Source: Dugong dugon (taxonomy: Eukaryota; Chordata; Mammalia; Sirenia; Dugongidae). Taken from it: a stretch of DNA of 64,000 nucleotides. Made by a program: the position numbers and the translations under genes. This document shows, piece by piece, positions 54,770-64,000 of the stretch (position 1 is its first letter; every line of letters starts with the position of its first letter). Under the pieces are notes generated by a model that did no database searches, was not told the DNA's origin, and was given only the letters and a program-made list of their open reading frames with translations. The stretch lies in contig CM057482.1 of NCBI GenBank assembly GCA_030035585.1, positions 42,947,501-43,011,500 on the forward strand, written 5' to 3'.

Positions 54770-57700
54770 AGGAGAAGTAAGGAAAAATCTTCCAAGATGC
54801 TATAGTCCTTGTTTCTGTAAGTGATCACAGTTCTATAGTTGGGTTTTGCAACTTCAATTTTCCACACCCATTTCACGTCCCCTCGGCCCTCAGTCATCAC
54901 TGAATGTTCAGTGGTCCTGAACTCATTTGATTGCTATAGTTTTCCATCAACTTTTTATCCAGGACATAAAAGTATTAAGGTATACCAGAAAATTTTCTAG
55001 TTTACAGGCAAAGTCCATCCTTCCCCATTGCCCTTCAACAACACAATTTCTCCTTGACCATAAAATAATCATCTCAGCCAGTAAAAGAACCTCTTCCTTT
55101 GCCTGTTTGTTCAGTGGCATGAGAATCCTAAGGTGGCCAGCTGGCAGTCTTAAATTTTAATTCAGTAAAAGCATTGTTTTATCTCTTAGTAGAAGCATAT
55201 CTCTTTTAGGAATTAAAGCCTATAGGCCAGCAAAATTCAAAAGGAATAAAAATTCTGTGGGTGTAATTTTAGCGATAGTAGAGATAGAGAAAAGCCTTTC
55301 TCATTTCCACCTCTTGATTCAGAAAAGTCTGTATTTGGGCTATGGGAGAAATTTCACCTTATATTGGTTGCTGCTCAAAGAATAAGCTGCATCCTATAAA
55401 TGTGATTCCCAATTATTCAGGGTGTTCTCTTAAGTGACAGTATAAACCTAAGTTGTCAGTAAGCTATTCCACTATATTATTAGGCCAATTACTTCTGCAT
55501 GATGTGATACATGGACAGATTAGTTAATTATATGTTCATGAACACACTAAAGCTATTTTTGTGTGTGTGTGTGTGTGTGGCTCGTAATCAGAAGCAATGT
55601 TAGGTTGAATACCATAATGGTTAATAATCCATTTCTTGGGGAAAAGATTGATTCTTACCCTTACATCTGTAATGTTTTACATGTGATTCTCAAAAGTCTC
55701 CTCTGCATTGGGTGCCACTAATGATCATTCATGTGTGACAAAAATATCTCCAAAACTCTGTAACCATTAAAAAACATTCATCTGAAAACCTCTTCCAAGA
55801 CCTCTTTGCCACCAGTATTTTTTCTTCCAAGTCTTCACCATTCAGGTCCACTGATGTCCATGATGTAGACTTGTATCTCTGACCACTTCCCAGTCCAAGT
55901 AAAGTGGGCAACAAAATACACTCTTTAAAATTCTTTCTACTACAAAGATTTTCTTTCATCACTGTGTTTCAGGAACTTTTTCTGTTTGTGTCTTTTCTGG
56001 TTGATGCCAGTAAAAACACTTCTGGGGTTGGTACCAAAATATTGTGCAGAAACATCTGTACACCAGGTCCAACTTTTTTTTTTTTTCCCCACCTCGGTCA
56101 TGATGAATTTCCCATGAGGTGACAGGTGTGGAATGAGCAAGAAGAGGCAATGAGGCAGATGTAGGTGATTTAGAATTCTAAGATACTTACAAAGGACTTT
56201 AAGATCTGCCCAAGACTGATCTCTTTTCTAATGTTTTCACCTGGTGATGGAATTTATGCTGCACACATCAAATTTTATGGCTTAGTGGACCATATGACAC
56301 AGGTTTTATGAAAGAAAACATAGGTTCCATAAGCACTTAATGTCTCATAATTAGGCTCTATCCTAGTTCAGCAACAATATACGAGCTGTTTCTAAAAGCA
56401 GAATAGTTATCTGCCAAAGAGTGCATGGCTTTTCAGCAAACTTCTGTGGGTCTGCACTGTGTTTCTTCTATTGTGGCTTATAAGCTACTCCATACAACAT
56501 ACCTACTCACCTCAGGTGCACAGAGTACCCAAAGATCTTCTAAGTTACAAGGCTAAATTAACAGATAACTTTGCACTGTAGACTGAGTCATAAAGTGCTT
56601 TCTTTTTCCTCGAGTCTCAGTAAAAACTGATCACTTTATAGATTACTTAATAAATAGGTTGTATTAACACACTCAACTGTGGTCTATACTGACTCTAAAA
56701 GTCAAAGAGATCTACCATGCAGTGTGAAGTATAGCAACTGTATTTCACCTAGAAAGATGTTCCAACATATTCCAAGTCATTGTGTCCAGAATCATTGGTG
56801 ACAATGTGGCTAGTCCATGAATTTTCATGATATTTATTTCCTACTCTCTGGCATATAACTGTCTTAATAAATTATTTAAGGTACTTGCTATTTTCTGCTC
56901 ATCAGATCCAATCAGTATATTGCTACCCGTGATGTGGACCAGTGTGGTATTTTGTGTGACATGCTTAAAATCAAGATATTTGTGAGCCAGATTATGTCAG
57001 AGAGCAAAAGACCTGACACAGCCCTGAAGCAAGACCATAAAGGTGTACTGTTGTTTCTGACAGGGGAAAGCAAACTGCTTCTGGTGGCCCTTGCAAATTG
57101 CTATACAGGGGAAAAAAGCCGGATGAGTAATGATGTTTCAGGTACTATGGGCTGTGTTAATTTGTTCCAGTAAATATTCTATATCTGAAACAGCTAATGT
57201 AATTGGAGTTACTACTTGATAGAGGTTTATGAAAGTCCACAGTAATTTTCCAAGCTTCATTGCACTTTACACAAACCAAATGGCAAAGTTAAATGGAAAT
57301 ATGGTTGGAGTCATTCTCGCAGCATCTTCCAAGTCTTTGTAATGACACTGATTCCTGTAATTCCCTCAGTGGTTATACTTTTGGTTTACCGTCGTGGTCA
57401 AGAAAAGAATTCCAAGGACTTTCTCTAGGTTCTTTTTGTTAAAATAGCCCTGCTAGTGATTTGACTCCTACCTGAGCTAGTAGTTTATAGCACAGGATTT
57501 AAATTTTCTTTCTGTAAACTCTTCAGTGCATTTGAAAACAGACAACTAACCACATAATCCTTGTGATCATCATCACTACCATAATGGTATGTGCAGCAGC
57601 TACGCACTCTTCCAAAGCACTTGCTTCAAAAGGCACTTTATTCCAAGCAACCAAAGATAGTAATTTAATTCAGCTTGATTAACATGATTTGGATTACCAG

Positions 57701-57805
57701 TGTCCCAGTTTCCATTGTCAATTAACTCAGTACTGTGCTCGAGGCCAAAGAAGTAACCACACTGAACTTAGAATCCCTCCTTTGAGACTCTCATTATGGA
57801 ACTAA
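54770..57805 (-). pseudogene. ERV-L interior with pol remnant (broken)
   Basis: Segments resemble ERV-L on minus: 55195-55560 (envelope-side and integrase-side region) and 56200-57200 (reverse transcriptase region). The catalytic YxDD area (about 56904-56942) no longer shows the two aspartates, and stops and shifts are frequent. It would have encoded protease, reverse transcriptase, RNase H and integrase; nothing functional remains. A (GT)n run sits at 55561-55579. Confidence 0.6.
55561..55579. repeat. (GT)n microsatellite
   Basis: Nine GT units. Confidence 0.9.
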
Positions 57806-58835
57806 TGTGTTAGGAAAAGAGAAACCATACTAGATATTTGAACAGAGGTGTTTTAAACTGGCTACACAGGTGTTGAGGGTAGTGAAAGATCCCACCTCCT
57901 CAAAAAAAAAAGAAAGAAAAAAAGGAACATGGAAACAACCAAGAGTTAATAACTGAAGGAAGCATCTATTACTTCTAGGGCTGGGAGAACAAACAGAAAA
58001 GATTGAGGGTCAAGAATCCAGTAGCTAGGAGGAAGGCCCCACTGAGCATCAGACTGGTTGCTGCTGGTAGTTCTTAGAAGGTATGATAAAGCTTGTCTTA
58101 ATTTTCTAGGGCTGCCATAACAAAATGCTTGAAAGATCAGCAATTTATCATCTCACTGTTCTGAAGCCCAGAAGTCCAAATCAGGGTATCAGCTGTGTTT
58201 ATTTCTTCTGCGGGCTCTTAGAGGAACTGTTCCATGCCCCCTACCTAGCTTCTGGTGGCTCCCAGCAATCCCTGACATTCCTTTGCTGTTTGCAGATGCA
58301 TCTTCCTATGGTGTCATCCCCCTGCATCAATCTGTGTCTGTTCTTCTGTTTTGTAATTCATCACTCAGAAGGGATTAGGTCTCACCTCACTCCAGCATGA
58401 CCTCATGTTAACCTAACAGATAACATCTTCAAAAAGGACCCTATATCTAAACAAAGTCATATTCACAGATCCCAGGGGTTAGGACTTCTATGTGTCTTTT
58501 TGCAGGACACAAGTCAATGCAGCTGGTTTTGAGGCTGCCTGAAGAAGCTGGAGGCTGGACATAAATGCTGCTACTGAGCCCCACTGGGACTGCAGGACCA
58601 GCTGTCACAGCTAGGTAAAGCTGGCAGGTGCAGGGGAAAAACAGGAATGAAGTTCCTTCTCTTCTCCTTCATTCCAACTTTCCTCAAGTGCCTCCTACTA
58701 ACAGAATCTATCAGGAAGCTAAGTAGCAAAAGCATCTGGGAAGTGTACCTTACAAAGCCTTGACCCCCACATTACAGAGCAGAGAACAGCAGGAGCTAAG
58801 AGGTAATACATAAATAAGTGGCACATACAGACATC
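57806..58835 (-). repeat. ERV-L right (5') LTR, split by an MLT1 LTR
   Basis: Opens TGTGTTAGGAAAAGAGAAACC; 58520-58835 carries 'ctactgagccccactgggac' and ends near 'attacagagcagagaacagc' and 'agtggcacatacagacatc', matching the left LTR's order. Confidence 0.6.
58094..58519 (-). repeat. MLT1-type solo LTR inserted in ERV-L LTR
   Basis: Starts TGTCTTAATTTTCTAGGGCTG, then 'ccataacaaaatgcttgaaa', 'ctgaagcccagaagtccaaa', 'agggattaggtctcacctca', ends 'acaagtcaatg'. Flanks share AGCT at 58090-58093 and 58521-58524. Confidence 0.8.
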
Positions 58836-58904
58836 TTTTATTTTGTCATAACAGTGGTCTAGCTCATTTATAACATTAATAGTAGACTTTGTGGAGAGGC
58901 GATG

Positions 58905-59165
58905 TGTGAAGGGTTAAGAACTTAGGCTCTGAGAAACTCTTCCCTTATCTTTTCCCTTGCTAGTTCCTCAGTAGGAATTCTTTCTTTATTTATTATTTAA
59001 CCTCCATGAGCTTCAGTTTCCTCTTTTATAAAGTGAGGAAAATAATACTCATTACCTTACGTGCTGGATGTAATGATTAAATGACATGAATTAATGAATT
59101 AATGTGACAAGCTTAGTACTGTGCCTGTGACATGGAAAGCATTCTTAAGTGTGAGTTATTAATTG
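58905..59165 (+). repeat. MIR SINE
   Basis: 'gagcttcagtttcctctttt', 'ataaagtgaggaaaataata', 'atgtaatgattaaatgacat', 'tgcctgtgacatggaaagca'. Confidence 0.75.
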
Positions 59166-59286
59166 AAAAAATTCCTACACTTTTCTTGTTATTGGTATCT
59201 TTCAGGTTGGTAAAATTTATTTTTTATTAAATACTTTGCAATGCAATAAGAATTCATTGCAAGGCAGATGAATATAAAAATTAAGG

Positions 59287-59411
59287 ACAATATTAGGTGG
59301 AGTGTGCTGTCACAGTATAGGGAGAGCAATTAGAGTCACATAACAACATGTGTATACATTTTTGTATGAGAAACTAACTTGAACTGTAAACCTTCACTTA
59401 AAGCACAATAA
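59287..59411 (+). mobile_element. Short L1-tail-like retro-insert
   Basis: 125 bp ending 'cacttaaagcacaataaa' then an A run, with TSD AAAAATTAAGG at 59276-59286 and 59412-59422 (perfect 11 bp). Confidence 0.88.
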
Positions 59412-59422
59412 AAAAATTAAGG

Positions 59423-59671
59423 CTGATATTACTGAATTATTATCAGAATCTATTTTCTCAAAATTTTTAGCTTTTTAAGATTCAGTTTTACTTTGCATGA
59501 TAACAATATGTATCACTTTTAACTTTAAATTCATTTTTTCAATCATTTCTAATACCTGATTGACAATGAGAAACCATTTGTTAAAGAACTTTACTGGCTC
59601 CAAAGTATTGCAATCTTTTGAGAAACTAGCCCATAAAAGCTGGGGGTTTTACCCTCTCCCCTCACACACAG
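59423..59671. other. No recognised feature
   Basis: Short AT-rich stretch. Confidence 0.4.
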
Positions 59672-59885
59672 TTGTAGTTGTTGTTGTTGTAGCTGTCCAG
59701 TTGGCCCTACTCATGGTATTGGACCATTGTGATCCATAGGGTTTTCATTGGCTGATTTTTGGAAGTAGACTGCTAGGCCTTTCTTCCTAGTCCATCTTAG
59801 TCCAGAACCTCATCTGAAACTTGTTCAGTATCACAGCAACATGCAAGCTTTCACTGACAGCTGTGGTGGCTGTGCCTGAGGAAAC
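59672..59885 (-). mobile_element. Internally deleted RTE-derived copy
   Basis: Reversed tail ('gttgttgttgtagctgtcca') followed by RTE 5'-leader sequence ('cattggctgatttttggaag', 'cttagtccagaacctcatct', 'gtatcacagcaacatgcaag'). Coding sequence absent. Confidence 0.7.
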
Positions 59886-60865
59886 CCCCTTATAAGGTGG
59901 TTTAAATACACTTTTGAGATTGCCTTCAAGGCCTTTGCTTAAGCTAATACATGATCAAGAGCTATAATAATTTTATTTGTGAAGGCTTTGTTAGGTATCT
60001 GAGATGGAGAAAGCTCACAACAATTTTTCAGTTCACGGTTAACTCTACTTAATTCTTATCTTCCCTGAAATTGCATACCCATAATATTTTCTTCCCTCTC
60101 TCTTGAGAAGTGTCAGGGAAGGACTGCTAGACTGAATCTGGAATATAGGTTGTGGCGTTGACCAGGGAAGTGGCTAAAGTTGGACAGCCTAATCAACATC
60201 AGTGTGTCAAAAAGCATTCATTAGTCACTTTATGTGCCCTCAGGGTGGCCCTAACATGTTGTTAGGCAAGATATTAAGAGTTTATTTAGTCTGGTAATCC
60301 AGGAGTTGGGCAACCTAGCATACCTACAAGCAGAAGAGGGTAGTTCTCAGCTAAAACAAATGTGTTTCTCATTTGTTTGAATTGTGTCTAAGTCCTCAGG
60401 ACCAGGCATGTGCTCAACCTTTAGTGGACAAGATCTCTTTGGTGCTTAAGCACGTAATTAGCTCGTAGGATTGCCTAATGCCAAACTCCAGGTAAAAGCA
60501 AATACTTCATTGCTGTTATCTTATGTTTCTTTTTGTTGTAATTAATAGTGGCAATATCAAAGATTTTGGTGAACATTAAATGTGAAATGTTAAGCTCTTT
60601 TCACGGGATTTGAGAAAAAAATTATTCAGAGACTCTTAATTCACTTCCTGGATTACTGTAAAATAAAAAGGTATCAAAGCAAATGAAGAAGTAAATTGTG
60701 CTATTTGCATTTTTTTCACTCACACAATATGTACTCACTCAGATAAACAAGAAAAAGTAAACAAAAAGATAAAATAAAGTATGGGATATTTAGAAACTTT
60801 GTAGCCAAGTTCTATACTACATTTTTTTTTTAACCCTCATTTTATCCCACATTTTATTAGAGTGT
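59886..60865. other. No recognised feature
   Basis: About 1 kb. 'gcacgtaattagctcgtagg' type sequence at about 60450; no family assigned. Confidence 0.35.
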
Positions 60866-61091
60866 TGTTTTGGATTAAATTGTGTATCTCCCAAAAGATG
60901 TTGAAGTCCTAACCTCTGGCATCTGTGAATATGACCTTGTTTTGAAATAAGATCTTTAAAGATGTTATTGGTTAAGTTAACATGAAGTCATACTGGGGCA
61001 GGGTGGGTCCTTATCTAATCTGAGTCATGTCCTTATAAAAGACTAGAAGAGACATGGAGTAAAAGGGAAAATGATCATGCAGAGACTGGAG
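60866..61091 (+). repeat. MLT1-type LTR, cut by the L1
   Basis: 'tggattaaattgtgtatctc', 'aagatgttgaagtcctaacc', 'aatatgaccttgttttgaaa', 'gacatggagtaaaagggaaa'. It breaks off at 61091, where the L1 begins. Confidence 0.8.
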
Positions 61092-61096
61092 CAGAG

Positions 61097-61106
61097 AAGA
61101 TGGCGG
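61097..61106 (+). promoter_or_regulatory. YY1-like site at L1 5' end
   Basis: AAGATGGCGG a few bases after the element start, as in the 5' UTR of human L1, where YY1 fixes the start of transcription. Function here is inferred. Confidence 0.5.
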
Positions 61107-62519
61107 AGTAGTCAGATGCATCCTGTAGTCCCTCTTACAACAAAGACCAAAAAAAAAAAAAAAAAAAAGTGACTCAATTCTATATGGCAATCTAAAAGCC
61201 CTGAACACCAAACACAAAGTTGAGGAATCAAACTGAGAAGCAGGGGGAGGGCGAGATGGTTTAGAAGCAAAGAAGAGTTACCAGACCTGACCTGGTGGGA
61301 ACTGGCACCCTGCAGGCTGGACCAACTGGCACGAGTGGTGAGGCAAGCAGTGGTGCTCAGGACACATTTTCCACATCGGGAGAGACCGAGCAGCTCAAAC
61401 CTCAAGAACCAGCAAGAAACGGTGCTCAATCGGTTAAAGATAAGTGCAAGCATCTAACCTACTGCATGAATAATAATAAAAAAAAAAAAAACCCTCTTTG
61501 GGAAATAAATCTCTCCCATATACCTGCGCCCTCCTTGCTCTGCTCCAGTCCAGTCCAGCTTCAAGATTGCTGTGCTCCCTGGGTCAGAAGTAGAACCTAT
61601 CACACGCCCTGAGCTATTTACCCAGCTTTGGAGAGGGAACAAATTAACAAACAGGAAAAAATAATCTGCCAGCTCCCCTAAGCCGGGAACTCAGGGAAGG
61701 CACAGCCCGTTTGCCTAGGCACAGGCATAAGGGGTCCACATACTTTGAACGCCTTTTACACCTGGGTAGACCTGTGTGGGCCCATTTCAACAGCATAGGC
61801 CCTCATTAGCACAGTATACCAGGGTGTATACCTGAAGCCTATTTTCATCTGTATCTGTTATAAGGGGGAGTGACATATTCATGACATTTGACACCACCCT
61901 ACCCATTAAGCAGAGTCCTCACCAACCTACATCAGGGGCCTGAGGACTGGGGGCTCCACCCACTCCACTGAGCCACCTGCAACAGAAGTACAAGAATAAG
62001 TGGTGCTTTCCAGTCCTTACAGCCAACAGCACTGGGTTCCCATAGTCTGACTACAAAACCCACGTACCTACCCGCTCAAGGGAATAGCGACATGCCTTCA
62101 ACCCAGACACTCAGGGGCAGCCATCAGCAGCCCCCTGCCTTGATCAGCACATGACCACCTACTACAGCCAGATACCTGTGCCTACTCCAATCACCCCTGA
62201 CCGTTTAGGACTGTAGGTGAGAGCCTGCACCATACACTTGGTCACCTGGACACCTGAGCTGAATCCACACAAGAAAAGCAAACAGACTGTTGGGCTCACA
62301 TACATAGTAACAGCTCTAGCCACCTGGAGACAGGACATGAGAGTTTCAAAGAAACCAGTAATCAAACTAGCTCACATGACCAGCCATTTAGGGCATATCA
62401 AAACAAGCAAAACAAGAAGGTAGGACACAGTAAGAAAACATAAAATAAATAAATATAATAACTTATTGATGTCTCGGGGGCAACAATCAATATCAAATCA
62501 CACAAACAGGCAGATCACG

Positions 62520-63476
62520 ATGGCTTCATCAAGCTCCCAAAACAAAGAATCAAGAAATCTTCCAGAGGAAGAGATTTTCTTGGAATTACTAGAAATAGAA
62601 TACAAAACATTAATATACAGAACTCTTCAACGGATCAGGAAGGAGATCATGCACAACTCAGAACCATCCAGGAACACACAGACAAAGCAATAGAGGAACT
62701 TAAGAAAATTATACAACAGCATAATGACAAATTTAACAGGCTGCAAGAATCCATAGAGAGACAGCAAACAGAAATCCAGGAGACTAACACTAACATTTCA
62801 GAATTAGAAAACTTAATAGCAAGTCATAGGAATAGAATTGTGGCAATGAAAGTCAGAATTAGTGAGATTGAAGACAAAGCACTTGACATCAACTTATTTG
62901 AGGAAAAATCAGATAAAAGAATTTAAAAAATGAAGAAACCCTAAGAATTATGTGGGAAAATATCAAGAGGAATAACCTACTAGTAATTGGAGTACCAGAA
63001 CAGAGAGGGATATCAGGGAATACAGACAGAATTGTAGAAGGTTTGTTGGCAGAAAACTTCCTTAATAACATGAAAGATGAGAAAATGTCTATCCAAGAAC
63101 TCATCAAACTCACTCAAGGTAGATACCAAAAGAAAGTCACCAAAACATTAAAATCAAACTTGACAAAACCAAAAATAAAGAGAATTTTAAGGGCAGCTAG
63201 GGATAAATGAAAAGTCACCTACAAAGGAGAGTCAATAATACTAAGCTCTGACTACTCATCAGAAACCATGCAGGCAAGAGGCAATAGGATGACATATATA
63301 AAGCCTTGAAGGAAAAAAATTGCCAGCCAAGAATTATACATCCAGCAAAACTGTCTCTCAAATATGGTGGTGAAATTAGGGTATTTCCAGACAAACAGAA
63401 ATTTAGGGAATTTGCAAAAACCAGACCAAAATTACAAGAAATACTAAAGAGAATCCTCTGGTTAGAAAATCAATAA
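62520..63476 (+). pseudogene. L1 ORF1 (nucleic-acid chaperone), frameshifted
   Basis: ATG at 62520 (MASSSSQNKESRN) opens frame 0 to a TAG at 62691. The coiled coil continues in another frame, open 62687-62926, with heptad-like runs (FNRLQESIERQQTEIQET). The RRM-like core is in a third frame (62950-63210; NNLLVIGVPEQ) ending in TGA at 63208. The C-terminal part runs to TAA at 63474-63476 after one more shift. At least three frame breaks and several stops, so no protein can be made. Confidence 0.88.
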
Positions 63477-63838
63477 CATCAGATAACAACCCAAGACTAG
63501 AACACAGGACAGAGCAACCAGATATCAACTCAGACAGAGAAGTCACAAAAATAAATCAAAGCTAAAACACTGAAAATAGGGAAACATGGACATTAATTAA
63601 TATATGAAAGAAGACAATATTAAAACAAAAAAGAGGGACTAAAAAAATGTAGTCATAGATGTTTCATATGGAGAGGAAGTCAAGGTGATATAAAGAAATA
63701 AAAGAGTGGTGTAAACTTAGAAAAATAGGGGTAAATATTAAGGTAAGGACAAAAGAAACTAACTATCCTACACATCAAAATAAAAAACAAGAAAATCATA
63801 AAGACTCAGCAAATATAAAATCAACAAGAAGGAAAAAG
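63477..63838 (+). other. L1 inter-ORF spacer
   Basis: 362 nt of A-rich sequence between ORF1 stop and the first in-frame ATG of ORF2, much longer than the 63-nt spacer of human L1. Two close polypurine runs and no other signal seen. Confidence 0.6.
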
Positions 63839-64000
63839 ATGAAAAAATACATAAAGAAAAGTGACTCAACACAGAAAACTAAGCTGAACAAAGAAACTGT
63901 CAATAATACACAAAAAGACATCAAAATAACAGCACTGAACTCATATCTATCAATAATTACCCTGAATGTAAATGGACTAAATTCACCAGTAAAGAGACAG
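63839..64000 (+). CDS. L1 ORF2 N-terminus (partial, cut by window end)
   Basis: Open from ATG at 63839 to the last base (54 codons). It contains IITLNVNGLNSPVKRQ, the start of the AP-like endonuclease domain with the catalytic Asn in LNVNGLN. The reading frame has no stop in the part seen. ORF2 encodes endonuclease plus reverse transcriptase; since ORF1 is broken this copy is unlikely to be active. Confidence 0.7.
   Translation, partial: MKKYIKKSDSTQKTKLNKETVNNTQKDIKITALNSYLSIITLNVNGLNSPVKRQ

Larger units (their letters stand above)
49551..58835 (-). mobile_element. ERV-L provirus, old and heavily interrupted
   Basis: Two direct LTR-like arms (about 49551-50490 and 57806-58835) flank an interior whose minus-strand order matches ERV-L: a tail part (50490-50827), then 54770-57805 with pol. 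Pol similarity is clearest at about 56880-57180. Later insertions account for more than 4.6 kb of its span (RTE fragment at 49612, RTE at 50828, MLT1 at 58094). All coding frames are broken and the RT catalytic box is degraded. Edges are approximate. It is a dead ancient endogenous element. Confidence 0.65.
61089..64000 (+). mobile_element. L1 LINE with intact 5' end (partial at window edge)
   Basis: Begins GCAGAGAAGATGGCGGAGTAG, the L1-type start with a YY1-like AAGATGGCGG (61097-61106). Then about 1.4 kb 5' UTR (A run 61149-61168), ORF1 (62520-63476, broken), a 362-nt A-rich spacer and the first 54 codons of ORF2. The 3' end is outside the window. Confidence 0.9.

Noticed and set aside
54682-54900. 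Minus frame with a repeating leucine, serine, isoleucine and tyrosine pattern
   Set aside because: Translation of the GATA/GACA microsatellite.
1-64000. The many 60-160-codon open frames across the window as genes
   Set aside because: They overlap on both strands, mostly lack domains, splice context and codon bias, and many fall inside LTRs, LINE remnants or microsatellites.
1-64000. CRISPR arrays, operons, ribosome-binding sites, riboswitches
   Set aside because: The sequence is vertebrate nuclear DNA; the tandem repeats seen are microsatellites.

Overview
This window is mammalian nuclear DNA and almost certainly comes from an afrotherian, most likely an elephant-like paenungulate. The main evidence is many copies of the AfroSINE family. 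These have a tRNA-like head with A and B boxes and a tail that resembles the 3' end of the afrotherian RTE (BovB-like) LINE. There are also many RTE LINE copies, from 200-bp stubs to a nearly full-length 3.8-kb element. No ordinary protein-coding gene can be supported. Nearly all open frames in the window are chance frames or pieces of decayed transposons.

Layout. About 1-5.3 kb is GC-richer and transposon-poor, and carries plus-strand splice-like signals (candidate exons at 4022-4119, 4561-4602 and from 4822), possibly the 3' end of a spliced transcript. 5.8-8.2 kb holds a complete MaLR-type LTR element on the minus strand with both LTRs. 8.2-23.4 kb is a mosaic of ancient L2, MIR and L1M pieces interrupted by AfroSINEs, an RTE copy and an unnamed L1-tail-like repeat. 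23.4-30.7 kb is almost free of recognisable transposons and rich in homeodomain-, octamer-, CTCF- and nuclear-receptor-like motifs; it looks like a block of conserved non-coding regulatory DNA. 30.7-47.2 kb is again a repeat mosaic (L2, MIR, several LTRs, RTE, old L1M), with two calmer stretches at about 43.6-45.4 and 45.6-47.2 kb.

47.2-58.8 kb is layered. A hAT DNA transposon (47.2-49.3 kb) carries three later retroelement insertions. Next to it is a minus-strand ERV-L provirus (about 49.55-58.83 kb) whose two LTRs and interior have been split by an internally deleted RTE, a nearly full-length RTE (itself hit by an AfroSINE and an L1-tail-like element), and an MLT1-type LTR. The window ends with an L1 that keeps its 5' end, inserted in an MLT1 LTR (61.09 kb to the edge). 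Its ORF1 is broken, and its ORF2 begins 54 codons before the window ends.

Family names rest on remembered consensus features, since no search was run. Boundaries are approximate unless target-site duplications (TSDs) are given. Most elements are dead copies that interact only by insertion order. The parts most likely to have present-day function are the 23.4-30.7 kb block and, less surely, the candidate exons in the first 5 kb.
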